NCBI GenBank assembly: GCA_965371225.1
Contig: CBDUXP010000017.1
Span: forward strand, 10,329-74,328
DNA from: CBDUXP01 sp965371225 [NCBI: uncultured bacterium]
Lineage (GTDB): Bacteria; Abyssobacteria; SURF-5; CBDUXP01
Direction: 5' to 3'
DNA: 64,000 bases
The position numbers and the translations under genes are program-made. How positions within the stretch are numbered: the first letter of the stretch is position 1; each line of letters begins with the position of its first letter. The notes beneath the pieces were generated by a model. The model worked only from the letters and a program-made list of their open reading frames with translations, had not been told where the DNA came from and ran no database searches. Positions 52,819-61,279 of the stretch are shown here, piece after piece.

Positions 52819-54333
52819 CTAGGTGCCCACGTGCGACGGCAGCCCGTCCTCCTGGCCGGCCACGCGCGCCGGCTCGGCCCGCCGTCGCCCGAGTGGGATC
52901 TTTATTATCCACGCCAAGCGCAGCGACCGCACGCCCTGCTCGCGGCCGATGCCCAGCAGCCCACCGAGCAGGTCGAACCGCCGCGTATCGGCTGTGGCGT
53001 CGGCGGCGTACCGCACCAGCGGCCCCACCCGCCATTCGTTGCGCTCCGCCGTGCGCTCGTGCCGGTACAAATTCCACAGGGCCCAGGACAACTTGCTGCC
53101 GTCAGGGTGCCGCTCGTGATGATACAGCGTGAAGACGGGCGCGTACTGATAATCGAAGCCCTGGGGGTCCCGGAACCACAGGGGGGAGAGCAGATTCGTG
53201 CGGGAGGACCCGTCCGGCCACTGCTCGTAGTTGAAAAAGGGCCAGACGCGGGAGTAGAGGTACTGCTCGTCCCGTTCGTGCCACACGATACGTTCCTCGC
53301 GCAGGAACAGCGCGACGGACGTTTGCGACCGCGTCACCCCCACCTCGCTCGTGTCCTTCGAGTAGAAGATGAACGGCCACGCGACGTGGTGCGTCTCGCG
53401 TCCCCCGCTCGTGAACCCGGTGAACAGGGGCCAAACCTGGCGCTTGCGGCTGGCGCCGTCCCGCCGGACGAAGAACGGCCACGGCGCGGCCACTTCGCGG
53501 TAGTTGCCCTGATGGTGGTCCAGCACGCTGAAGAAGGGCCACAGCACTGAGCGATAGTCCCGCCTGGCGGAATGTTCGTAGGTCCAGAAGGGCCAGGTCA
53601 TGCCGCGGCGGCCCGGCTGGGCGCGGTGGAGATCGAACTCTTCCCGGTACACGAATGGCCACGCATAGAATCGCCGGTCGTACTTCCCATGCTTCACGCG
53701 GCGCCCGTAAAGCGGCCACAGGCGGAAGGTGTCCATGCCGCCGCCGTGGCCGCGCGTAAAGATCGGCCAGAGCCAAGAGGTGGCCACGTGGCCTTTGTCG
53801 CGTATCTGAAACCAAAGCGGGAACAAGGCGAACCGGATCTCGTCCCGGGCGATCAGCCCCTTCATCTGCCCGCCGAGGGGGAAGATCGCGAAGTAACCCC
53901 CGTCGCGCGTGCTGCGGCCCCCCCAGACCACGGGGAACAGCGACCAATCAGATTCGTCGTCCACCACGTCCCCGTACCGATGTACGTCGCGGAAATAGTA
54001 GTAGAGCGGTAGGAGTTGGATCCGGCGCCGCTCGTCTTTCCGTTCGTAGAGCCACAGGGGCCAGAGCACCTGGGTGCGCAGGTAGGTGCCGTCTGCCGAC
54101 GCCCGGCGCGTGTAGAACGGCCGCACCACCCGCTCGTGCATCTCCGCTTCCAGCTCCATGCCGACCAAGGGCTCCGGCGCTGCCTGGGGCTCGGGGACGG
54201 CGGGCGCGGTCGTCGGCCGGGTAAAGCCAAAGAGATTCGGCACGGGTGCGCCGGACTCGGCATCCTGCGCCCACGCGCGGGCACCTATCCCCAGGCAGCA
54301 GGCGGCGGCCAGCACGACGCCGGCCCGGCTCAC
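52819..54333 (-). CDS. Secreted Trp/Pro-repeat protein inside the mla operon (unknown)
   Basis: 504 residues with a signal peptide (GVVLAAACCLGIGARAWA). After a Pro-rich linker (30-55) the rest is a chain of about 20 strand-like repeats of the form hWPhhxxxxxx (h = Leu, Phe, Ile) spaced 20-40 residues apart, e.g. VLWPLWLYERKDE (89-101), LFPLWFQIRDKG, LWPFFSVLDHHQG, VWPFFNYEQWPDG. Repeat intervals alternate charged turns and aromatic strands, which suggests a beta-barrel or beta-solenoid. I do not recognise a family. GTG at 54333 overlaps mlaF (GTGA) and the stop is two bases before mlaE, so its work is probably tied to the Mla transporter, perhaps as outer-membrane partner (inference). Confidence 0.78.
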   Translation of the reverse strand: MSRAGVVLAAACCLGIGARAWAQDAESGAPVPNLFGFTRPTTAPAVPEPQAAPEPLVGMELEAEMHERVVRPFYTRRASADGTYLRTQVLWPLWLYERKDERRRIQLLPLYYYFRDVHRYGDVVDDESDWSLFPVVWGGRSTRDGGYFAIFPLGGQMKGLIARDEIRFALFPLWFQIRDKGHVATSWLWPIFTRGHGGGMDTFRLWPLYGRRVKHGKYDRRFYAWPFVYREEFDLHRAQPGRRGMTWPFWTYEHSARRDYRSVLWPFFSVLDHHQGNYREVAAPWPFFVRRDGASRKRQVWPLFTGFTSGGRETHHVAWPFIFYSKDTSEVGVTRSQTSVALFLREERIVWHERDEQYLYSRVWPFFNYEQWPDGSSRTNLLSPLWFRDPQGFDYQYAPVFTLYHHERHPDGSKLSWALWNLYRHERTAERNEWRVGPLVRYAADATADTRRFDLLGGLLGIGREQGVRSLRLAWIIKIPLGRRRAEPARVAGQEDGLPSHVGT

Positions 54334-55079
54334 GGGTCGGATCGCCCCTCGAGGAACTGGCGCACGAAGGGATCATCGCTGGTGCGAATCTCCTCCGGCG
54401 CACCGCTGACCCGCACGCGCCCCGCCTCGAAGATGACCATGTGGTCCGCCACCGCGAACGCGATGTCCAAGTCGTGGGTCACGATCACCATGGTGCGGTG
54501 CGCATCCTTAAGCCGGAGGACCAGGTCGCGGATGCTGCCCGCGAGGATGGGATCGAGTCCCGTCGTCGGCTCGTCAAACAGGAGGATGGCCGGGTCCAAG
54601 ACCAGCGCCCGCGCGAGGCCGGCGCGCTTGCGCATGCCGCCGCTCAGTTCGCTCGGCATCACGTCGCCCTTCCCCGCGAGACCGACGGTCGCCAACGCCG
54701 CCTCGACGCGGGCTGCCATCTCCGTGCGCGGGCGTGCGCCTTCGCGCACCAGCGGGAACGCGACGTTCTGGCCCACCGTCATAGAGTTGAGCAACGCGCC
54801 GCTCTGAAAGCAGAAGCCCATGCGCCGGCGCAGAGCGTGCAGCTCCTGCCGCTTCAACGTGGCCAGATCCTGGTCTCCCACCAGGACGCGGCCGGCCCGC
54901 GGCCGCTCGAGCCCGACGATGAGGCGGAGAAAGGTGCTCTTGCCGACCCCACTCGGCCCCAAGATGACGGTGGCCTCGCCTCCGTCCGCCAACACGTTCA
55001 CGTCCTGCAACGTGGCGGTGGCGTTGTAGCCGAAGGTGACGTTCTCGAGTTGGATCGGTGGGGAGTGGCGGGGCTCCAC
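54330..55079 (-). CDS. MlaF-type ABC ATPase
   Basis: 249 residues. Walker A is ILGPSGVGKST, the Q-loop CFQSGALLNSMTVGQN, the signature MPSELSGGMRKR, Walker B ILLFDEPT, followed by TGLDP and the H-loop VTHDLD. SGALLNSMTVGQNVAFPL is a conserved MlaF region. It powers lipid movement with MlaE. GTG at 55079 has GGTGGAG 8 bases upstream. First gene of the operon; the hairpin 55089-55107 overlaps this leader. Confidence 0.95.
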   Translation of the reverse strand: MEPRHSPPIQLENVTFGYNATATLQDVNVLADGGEATVILGPSGVGKSTFLRLIVGLERPRAGRVLVGDQDLATLKRQELHALRRRMGFCFQSGALLNSMTVGQNVAFPLVREGARPRTEMAARVEAALATVGLAGKGDVMPSELSGGMRKRAGLARALVLDPAILLFDEPTTGLDPILAGSIRDLVLRLKDAHRTMVIVTHDLDIAFAVADHMVIFEAGRVRVSGAPEEIRTSDDPFVRQFLEGRSDP

Positions 55080-55088
55080 TGGGCATCT

Positions 55089-55107
55089 CCACCTGCGCGG
55101 CAGGTGG
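55089..55107 (-). promoter_or_regulatory. Perfect 8-base inverted repeat in the mlaF leader
   Basis: CCACCTGC (55089-55096), a 3-base loop, and GCAGGTGG (55100-55107). It lies between the promoter and the mlaF start and its 3' arm, on the mRNA, reads into the GGTGGAG ribosome-binding site. It could be an operator, or a hairpin that limits translation. Confidence 0.45.
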
Positions 55108-55114
55108 GGCCGCT

Positions 55115-55143
55115 ATTCTACCAGTGCGCCGCGCGTCGGGCAA
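55115..55143 (-). promoter_or_regulatory. Sigma-70 type promoter of the mla operon
   Basis: Minus strand: TTGCCC at 55143-55138, a 17-base spacer and TAGAAT at 55120-55115. Five of six -10 bases and four of six -35 bases match the consensus. The mlaF GTG lies about 36 bases downstream. Confidence 0.5.
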
Positions 55144-55175
55144 TCGTGCTCGACACGTCCGCGCGCGCGGTCATA

Positions 55176-55181
55176 TATAAT
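55176..55181 (+). promoter_or_regulatory. -10 element for the zinc-ribbon gene
   Basis: A perfect TATAAT lies 6 bases before the GTG start at 55188, so transcription would begin at the start codon itself. TCGACA at 55150-55155 resembles a -35 but the spacer (20) is long. Confidence 0.45.
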
Positions 55182-55187
55182 TGTTGG

Positions 55188-55487
55188 GTGCCCGCGTCTC
55201 GCTGCTTCCGGTGCCAGACGGTGTGGGAATCGCCGCACCCCCGCCCGGGCCGCACGGAGCCCTGCGCGGAATGCGGCGCGGACCTGTCCTGCTGCCACAA
55301 CTGCCGCTTCTACAGCCCCGGGGCGCCGAACGATTGCGCCGAACCCAACGCCGAACGCGTTCTGGACAAGGAGAAGGCGAACTTCTGTGACTACTTCGAG
55401 TTTGCGCAGGGCGACGCCGCTTCCGGCGAGGGCGACACCGCCGCGGCCGATGGCCGGCAGCGATTTGACGATCTCTTCAAGAGCTAG
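55188..55487 (+). CDS. Small cysteine-rich (zinc-ribbon) protein
   Basis: 99 residues with four Cys pairs: CFRC, CAEC, then CCHNC, and single cysteines in NDCAEP and ANFCDYFEF. This pattern suggests two zinc sites. The ending KANFCDYFEF plus an acidic, Ala-rich tail is, from memory, a conserved ending of short proteins in several uncultured and delta-type lineages; function unknown. The GTG at 55188 is chosen because the frame has no other start close by and a TATAAT abuts it. It precedes hflX by 24 bases. Confidence 0.7.
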   Translation: MPASRCFRCQTVWESPHPRPGRTEPCAECGADLSCCHNCRFYSPGAPNDCAEPNAERVLDKEKANFCDYFEFAQGDAASGEGDTAAADGRQRFDDLFKS

Positions 55488-55511
55488 CGCCTTGAGCTTG
55501 TTGTGCCCCCC

Positions 55512-57155
55512 ATGAGTACCACCGGGAATCTGCGCGGGCTGAAGCCCGACCAGCGCCGCCGCATCGACAAGCTGGCGAATCGGCGTGTGCCCGGCGACCG
55601 CATCGTCTCGCCCGAGCTGGCCCGCAGTCTGTGCGAACTCTCGCGCGAGACGGGCCGGCAGCTCGGTTTGATACTTGACCGGCGCGGGCACGTGGTCCAT
55701 GTCATTGTCGGCACGGCGAGCAGTGTGGAACTGCCCGACCTGACGCGCCACCGGGCGGGCGCGGGGCGCATGCGCGGGGTGCGGCTCGTGCACACGCACC
55801 TCCGGGGTGAAGCGCTGACGAATGACGATTTCACCGACTTGGCCTTGCTGCGCTTGGACCTGGTCTCCGCCATCGTGGTGGCCGAGGACGGGCTGCCCGT
55901 CACCATGCACAGCGCGCACCTCCGGCCGGGCGACGTGGGCCCCCAGCCCTGGACCCTGCTCGACCCGCAGCATCCGGCGCAGGAGACCACCGACTTCGCC
56001 GCACTCGTCCAAGCGCTCGAGGAGGAGGTCGCCCGGCAGACCAATGGGCGGTTGCAGCGCCTGGCGCTGCCGCGGGCGGTGGTGGTGCATGTCACCACCG
56101 AATCCCTGGCGCGGGCCGAGGACAGCGTGGCGGAGTTGCTGGACCTGGCCCAGACCTGCGGGGTCGAGGTGGTCGATGTGGTCAAGCAGCGGCGGTCCCA
56201 GATCGACGCGCGGTTCGTGCTCGGCCGCGGGAAGGTGCAGGAGGTGGTGATCCGCGCCATGCAACTGGGGGCGGATATCCTGCTGTTCAACCGCGACCTC
56301 ACCCCAGGTCAACTGCGTAACCTGGGAGAGCTGACCGAGCTGAAGATCGTCGACCGGACGCAGTTGATCCTGGACATCTTCGCGCAACATGCGCACACGG
56401 TGGACGGCAAGCTCCAGGTGGAGCTGGCGCAGTTGCGTTACATCCTGCCGCGCCTGGTGGGACACGGCACGGCGATGTCGCGGCTGGCGGGCGGTATCGG
56501 CGGACGCGGCCCCGGCGAGACGAAACTCGAAATCGGGCGCCGCCGGGCGCGCGATCGCATTGCGCATCTGGACAAGCAACTCAAGCGCGCGGGCCGGCGG
56601 CGGGATCAGCGCCGGCACCGGCGCCAGGCACGGCATGTCCCCATCGTCTCCATCGTCGGCTATACGAACGCGGGAAAATCCACCCTGCTGAATGCTCTGA
56701 CCAACAGCAGCGTCACGGTGGAGGACCAGCTGTTCGCCACGCTGGATACGGCGAGCCGGCGCTTGCGGTTTCCCGACGAGCGGGAGGTGATCATCACGGA
56801 CACGGTCGGGTTTATTCGCGCGTTGCCGAAAGAGCTGCTGAAGGCTTTTGCCACGACGCTCGAAGAGCTGCGCGACGCGGACCTGCTGCTGCACGTGGTG
56901 AACACGGCTCACCCGGCCGTCGAGCAACACATCGAGGTGGTCGAGCAGACGCTGGGCGACCTGCACTTGGCAGACATCCCGCGCGTGCTCGTGCTCAACA
57001 AGATCGATTTACTGACGCCGGAATTGCGCACGGACCTTGCGGTGGGGACCGAAGGGGTGCCGCTCTCTGCGCTGAACCGCACCACCTTCCAGCCCCTTCT
57101 GGAAGTCATCGCCGCACACTGCTGGCCCGCCAAGACGCCCACGCCTATCGCCTAG
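55512..57155 (+). CDS. hflX: Ribosome-associated GTPase HflX
   Basis: 547 residues. HflX N-terminal nucleotide-binding domain (VDVVKQRRSQIDARFVLGRG, then RTQLILDIFAQHA), the conserved helical linker (ELAQLRYILPRL and GGRGPGETKLEIGRRR), and the G domain: G1 GYTNAGKSTLLNAL, G3 DTVGF, G4 NKIDL. It splits or rescues stalled ribosomes under heat shock. The first 150 residues are an extra N-terminal domain, also known in other long HflX proteins. ATG at 55512; GTG at 55503 is possible. Confidence 0.95.
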   Translation: MSTTGNLRGLKPDQRRRIDKLANRRVPGDRIVSPELARSLCELSRETGRQLGLILDRRGHVVHVIVGTASSVELPDLTRHRAGAGRMRGVRLVHTHLRGEALTNDDFTDLALLRLDLVSAIVVAEDGLPVTMHSAHLRPGDVGPQPWTLLDPQHPAQETTDFAALVQALEEEVARQTNGRLQRLALPRAVVVHVTTESLARAEDSVAELLDLAQTCGVEVVDVVKQRRSQIDARFVLGRGKVQEVVIRAMQLGADILLFNRDLTPGQLRNLGELTELKIVDRTQLILDIFAQHAHTVDGKLQVELAQLRYILPRLVGHGTAMSRLAGGIGGRGPGETKLEIGRRRARDRIAHLDKQLKRAGRRRDQRRHRRQARHVPIVSIVGYTNAGKSTLLNALTNSSVTVEDQLFATLDTASRRLRFPDEREVIITDTVGFIRALPKELLKAFATTLEELRDADLLLHVVNTAHPAVEQHIEVVEQTLGDLHLADIPRVLVLNKIDLLTPELRTDLAVGTEGVPLSALNRTTFQPLLEVIAAHCWPAKTPTPIA

Positions 57156-57231
57156 CTGTCCGCAGCGTATCCCCGCCTGCGTGCTATACTTCGCCTGAGC
57201 CGGCGCAAACGGCGGCTGCGGGGGGTACGCG

Positions 57232-57729
57232 ATGGCACGGAATCTATTTAGCGGGTTGGCCAAGGGGCAAGTCACGAAGATTTACAACTCCGGCGTCATG
57301 CAGAATATGGGCCGGGGCGACATCATCTTCCGCAAGGGCGAAGTAGGCAGCGAGCTGTTCGTCATCATCAACGGCAAAGTGGCAATCGTCGACGACTACC
57401 ACGGCAAAAAGAAGACTATCGCCGAACTCTCGACGGGCGATTGCTTCGGCGAGATGGCGCTGTTCTCCAAGGTCAAGCGGTCGGCGAATATCCTCTGCCA
57501 GGAACCCGGGACGCTCCTGGTGTTGGACGAGGAGAAACTCGAGCGATTGGTCGAGAAGAAGATCCCGAGCAAGTTCCTCGTCAACCTCATCGCGATTCTG
57601 GCCAGTCGTCTGCGCCACACCAACGCGCACTATATGAAGGCAAAATACGGTGAGACGGCGGCGAGTGCCCTCGGAAGCGAAGGGCCGCGGCAACCCGAGA
57701 AGACGTTGGACAAGGAGTGGATGGGCTAG
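57232..57729 (+). CDS. Stand-alone cyclic-nucleotide-binding domain protein
   Basis: 165 residues with one CNB (cNMP_binding) domain. GDIIFRKGEVGSELFVIING, then GDCFGEMALFSKVKRSANI is the phosphate-binding cassette (Glu and Arg). The rest has a short helical C-terminus with no HTH, kinase or cyclase domain, so it is probably a cNMP-sensing partner or an adaptor, not a Crp-type regulator. ATG at 57232 after GGGGG. A TATACT lies at 57185-57190 in the 76-base gap after hflX, so it may have its own weak promoter. Confidence 0.83.
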   Translation: MARNLFSGLAKGQVTKIYNSGVMQNMGRGDIIFRKGEVGSELFVIINGKVAIVDDYHGKKKTIAELSTGDCFGEMALFSKVKRSANILCQEPGTLLVLDEEKLERLVEKKIPSKFLVNLIAILASRLRHTNAHYMKAKYGETAASALGSEGPRQPEKTLDKEWMG

Positions 57730-57738
57730 CGGCCGAGG

Positions 57739-60150
57739 TTACTCCGCCGCGGTCGCCGCGGGGACATGCAGCACCACGGACCGCACTGCGCCGGCGTGTA
57801 CGAGCGCGCGTTGCCCGCCCGCGGTCCCGCCGACATCCGTAAGCTGCACGTCCGCTTCCCCGGGCGGCAGGAACGCGAACGCGAACCGGCCTTCGCCGTC
57901 GGTGACGGCCAACCAGAGCCTGTTGACGGTCACGGTGGCGCCAGCTACCGCCTTCCCCGCCTCGTTCTCAACGCGGCCCGCAATCGCGCCGAACGTGGTC
58001 GGGTCCGCGCCGAAATCCCGCGCGAGCGCCTGAAACAGGGCGTACGCCACGCGCCGCTGCGCGCCCGGCGTCGACAGCAGGATTTCCGTCTCGGGATCCA
58101 CCGGCGACAACGCCTGCACGCGAACGGCCGGGCATCCCGTGTGCGTCAGCTCGTAGGCGACGCTCTGCAGCACGCGACCGCGCGGCCGGTGCAGCACGTC
58201 GGCGAGTGCCTCGCGTATGAACCCGGCGAGCCGTTTCCCGTCCGCGCTCGTGGGGTAATGCTCGATGACCACGCCGCTGGACAGATCGGCCGTGGTCGCG
58301 TGCCCCGTCTCGTCCAACACCCGCTCGGGCGCCGCCCCCCCACCGTGGCGAATGGACACGAAGCGCGCTGCCGCGGCCGCCTCGCTGGTTTCCACCCGCT
58401 GGAACGGTGAGGTCGTGGCATCCCCCATCCGGGTGAGCACCGGCACGGCGCCCGCCGATTCCAGGTACGCGGCAAGGTAACGCGCGACGCGCAAGTTCAC
58501 GTCCGCCGCCCGGAGCCCGGTGGGCCCGCGCGCCCCCGCCGCTGCACCGCCGTCCGCCGCGTCGATGGCGATGACCTGCCCGTGTAATGCGCCGCCTGCC
58601 ACGGGCACCAGGGGTATTTGGTACGGAGTCGGCAGCGGTCGCGTATCCGCCCGCCTTGCGGTCCCCCAGTAGCCGCGCGCACTCACCCGTATCGGTGCGT
58701 CATACGTGTCGGGCAGCATCACCAGCCCGTCCCCGTTCGTCGTTCCGACATGCTCCCCCGCGGCCGCCCGCGCGCCAGCGATGGGGTCGCCCGTGTCGGC
58801 GTGCAGGACCCGGGCGAGGAGCCACGGCGCCGCCAGGTCGTCCACCTGCACGGCCACCTGGGCCGACAGGTCACCGCACCGCGCCGTGACGCGGGTACTC
58901 ATCCGCGTCTGACCGGCCTGCCAATACGCACTCGCCATCCCGTCCGCAGTGGTCGCTTCGGCGCGGGACAGTTCGCCGGTCACGACCGCAAACGTGACGC
59001 GCGTGCCATCGAGTACGGGGTAGCCTTGCGCGTCAAGCACTCGGACGGAGACGAGCGCCGTGGCCTGGCTGTCCGGATGGACCGCCTCGGGCGCGGCGTG
59101 CACCGTGAGAAAATGCGGCGCAGCATCGATCGTGAACGCACTACGCAGCGGCCGGGTGGCGTTGCCGCGCACGTTGCGTCCCCACGCTTCCACGGTGTAG
59201 GTCCCGCTCGGCAGTGGGTGCGCCACTGTCGCGTGCGCCGTGCGCGCCGCCACGTCGTAGGTCACGGGCAGGGTCTCGTTATTGAGCGTGACGCGAATCG
59301 TTGCAGGATCCATGGGCACGCCGCGGTCCAGTGCGAATTCGATCGTGATGGCATCGAGCGCCGCGTGCCGCTCGCCGTCCGCCGGGGTCACGCGCACGAC
59401 TCGCGGTACGCCGCGGGAGAAGTATTCGACCAACCCCAGGAAGTACGCTTCGGCCTCCAGCCGTTGCATGGCCGCGAATGCCAGGTGCTCGGCGTTCGCT
59501 TCCGCCGATACGTAGGATGCTTCCCCCAGAATTGCGGGCACGGCCGTCTCACGCAACACGTGGAAATTTCCGGGCAGGATCGCGTTGGCGCGCTCACCGA
59601 GATTGCGCGCATGATGCCGGTGCACCGCTTGCGCCAGGTCGAGGCTCGGGGCGCCGCCGCGCAGTTGATAGTAGGTTTCGAGATCGTTCTTCTGCGAGCC
59701 CGGAATAATGTCCGCGTTGTGGTGCAGCGACAGAAACACATCCGGATCGCGCGCAGTCGCAAATTCCGCGCGGGCCTGCAGGTCTTGCTTCAAGGTGGGC
59801 TTGGGCAACGGCGATGCCTGAGAGTCCGCCGTCCGGGTCATCTCCACGTGCGCCCCGGCTTCCGTCAGCAGCCCCCACAGGTGCAGCCCGACCCCCAGGT
59901 TGACGTCCGCTTCACGGACGCCATTGGGCCCCACCGCCCCGGGCCACGGTCCCCCATGCCCCGGATCAATGACGATGTGCCGCCCTTCGAGCGCGCCGAT
60001 ATCGAACTGCTCCGGCACTTCCGCCAGCAGGTAAGCGCGGTGATCCGTGATGCGCACGGGTCGCCCCGGCCGGCCGGCGCACCCGGCCATCAGGCCAAGC
60101 AGCAATAGCGCCGCTGGCCTAGAGAGTGATGGACCCGAGAACCACCGCAT
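57739..60150 (-). CDS. N-acetylmuramoyl-L-alanine amidase lipoprotein with degenerate second amidase domain
   Basis: 803 residues. Lipobox LMAGC (Cys24). Amidase_3 domain one, about 57-245: VIDPGHGG (His65), READVNL (Glu80), SLHHNAD (His143) and AILGEASY (Glu210), the zinc ligands and catalytic Glu. Two Ig-like domains (about 250-440) and a Pro-rich carboxypeptidase-regulatory domain near 445-500 follow. A second Amidase_3 fold, about 522-700, repeats the pattern but has IDAADGG, LRAADVNL, SIRHGG and AVRVQA in place of the ligands, so it is inactive. A last carboxypeptidase-regulatory domain (GRVENEAGKAVAGATVTV) ends the protein. Cleaves the amide bond between MurNAc and peptide in the periplasm. 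ATG at 60150 overlaps anmK by 32 bases. Confidence 0.88.
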   Translation of the reverse strand: MRWFSGPSLSRPAALLLLGLMAGCAGRPGRPVRITDHRAYLLAEVPEQFDIGALEGRHIVIDPGHGGPWPGAVGPNGVREADVNLGVGLHLWGLLTEAGAHVEMTRTADSQASPLPKPTLKQDLQARAEFATARDPDVFLSLHHNADIIPGSQKNDLETYYQLRGGAPSLDLAQAVHRHHARNLGERANAILPGNFHVLRETAVPAILGEASYVSAEANAEHLAFAAMQRLEAEAYFLGLVEYFSRGVPRVVRVTPADGERHAALDAITIEFALDRGVPMDPATIRVTLNNETLPVTYDVAARTAHATVAHPLPSGTYTVEAWGRNVRGNATRPLRSAFTIDAAPHFLTVHAAPEAVHPDSQATALVSVRVLDAQGYPVLDGTRVTFAVVTGELSRAEATTADGMASAYWQAGQTRMSTRVTARCGDLSAQVAVQVDDLAAPWLLARVLHADTGDPIAGARAAAGEHVGTTNGDGLVMLPDTYDAPIRVSARGYWGTARRADTRPLPTPYQIPLVPVAGGALHGQVIAIDAADGGAAAGARGPTGLRAADVNLRVARYLAAYLESAGAVPVLTRMGDATTSPFQRVETSEAAAAARFVSIRHGGGAAPERVLDETGHATTADLSSGVVIEHYPTSADGKRLAGFIREALADVLHRPRGRVLQSVAYELTHTGCPAVRVQALSPVDPETEILLSTPGAQRRVAYALFQALARDFGADPTTFGAIAGRVENEAGKAVAGATVTVNRLWLAVTDGEGRFAFAFLPPGEADVQLTDVGGTAGGQRALVHAGAVRSVVLHVPAATAAE

Positions 60151-61279
60151 GGCGTGCCCCCGTCACGGACGGGCAAGAGTTGTGGTGCGCGTGCAGCGTA
60201 TCGTTCGCGAGCAGGGCGAAGCCGACCGCTTCTTTCGCGTCGCCGGGTAAGCCCTCGTCCGCCGTATCCCGCAGGGGGACCGGCGCCAGCCGCGCGGCGA
60301 GCCGCTCGCGCAGGACCGGGTTGTGCGCCCCGCCGCCGCTCAGGAGGCAATCCACGGGCGCACCGTAGGGAGCGGCGAACTGTTCGAGACTGGCGGCGAT
60401 CGAGTCGGCGGTGAACGCGGTCAACGTCGCCACCACGTCGGGAAGGGCGCCGCCGGCGATGCCCTGCAATACCTGCTCGGCGAGGGCGGGGCCGAACATC
60501 TCGCGGCCAGTGCTCTTGGGCGGCGGACAGCCCAGATAGGGATGCGCGAGCAGGCTCGCGAGCAGATCCTCATCGACCGTGCCTGCGCCCGCGAGGGCTC
60601 CCCCCTCGTCGAACCGCTGCGCACCGTTCGTGGCCGCCGCGACGGCCGCGTCGATGAGCACGTTCCCCGGACCCGTGTCCCACCCGACCGTCGGTTGCTC
60701 CCCAGGGGGCAGCACCGTCACGTTCGCGATGCCGCCAATATTCAACAGCCACCGCGTTGCATCTTCCCGGCCGAAAAGCACCGCGTCCGCGTACGGCATT
60801 AGCGGTGCGCCCTGCCCACCGGCCGCGATATCGCGCGTGCGGAAATCGCTGACCACGGGCAGGCCCGTCCGTTCGGCGATCACCGCCGGTGCGCCCAGTT
60901 GGAGCGTGTGCCGGTCCGCCGGGTCCGTGGCCGTCCCGTGATACACGGTCTGCCCGTGCGACCCGATGGCGTGGCACTCGGCCAGCGTGAGTCCCGCGGC
61001 CTGCGCGCCGGCGTCCGCCGCGGCGGCGAACCGTTCGCCCAGCCAGAAGTGCAACGCGCTGCACTCCGCGGCCGTGGCGTGTTGGGCGGCGAGGATGCGC
61101 TCCCGTTCCGCCGCGGTGAACGGCACGGTCGTCCAGCCGAGCAGGGCCCACTCCGTGTCGCGCCCGCATCCCCTGAAGCGGCACACGGCCGCGTCGATAC
61201 CGTCAGCAGACGTGCCGCTCATCAGACCAATGATGTGCAGCGGGGCGTCAGGCTCGCGCAACTCCACCAGCGGCGTCAC
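60119..61279 (-). CDS. anmK: Anhydro-N-acetylmuramic acid kinase
   Basis: 386 residues. GLMSGTSADGIDAAVCRF, GSHGQTVYHG, VSDFRTRDIAAGGQGAPLMP, NIGGIANVTVLPPG, VGWDTGPGNVLIDA and LLSGGGAHNPVLRERLAARL are the AnmK signatures. It phosphorylates 1,6-anhydroMurNAc and opens its anhydro ring, giving MurNAc-6-P for recycling. GTG at 61279 overlaps the nagZ stop (GTGA). Upstream of this gene in the operon are nagZ and namZ, which supply muramic-acid sugars. Confidence 0.95.
   Translation of the reverse strand: MTPLVELREPDAPLHIIGLMSGTSADGIDAAVCRFRGCGRDTEWALLGWTTVPFTAAERERILAAQHATAAECSALHFWLGERFAAAADAGAQAAGLTLAECHAIGSHGQTVYHGTATDPADRHTLQLGAPAVIAERTGLPVVSDFRTRDIAAGGQGAPLMPYADAVLFGREDATRWLLNIGGIANVTVLPPGEQPTVGWDTGPGNVLIDAAVAAATNGAQRFDEGGALAGAGTVDEDLLASLLAHPYLGCPPPKSTGREMFGPALAEQVLQGIAGGALPDVVATLTAFTADSIAASLEQFAAPYGAPVDCLLSGGGAHNPVLRERLAARLAPVPLRDTADEGLPGDAKEAVGFALLANDTLHAHHNSCPSVTGARHAVVLGSITL

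Noticed and set aside
57730-57738. Terminator between the CNB gene and the amidase gene
   Set aside because: The gap is only nine bases and no stem with a T-run is present.
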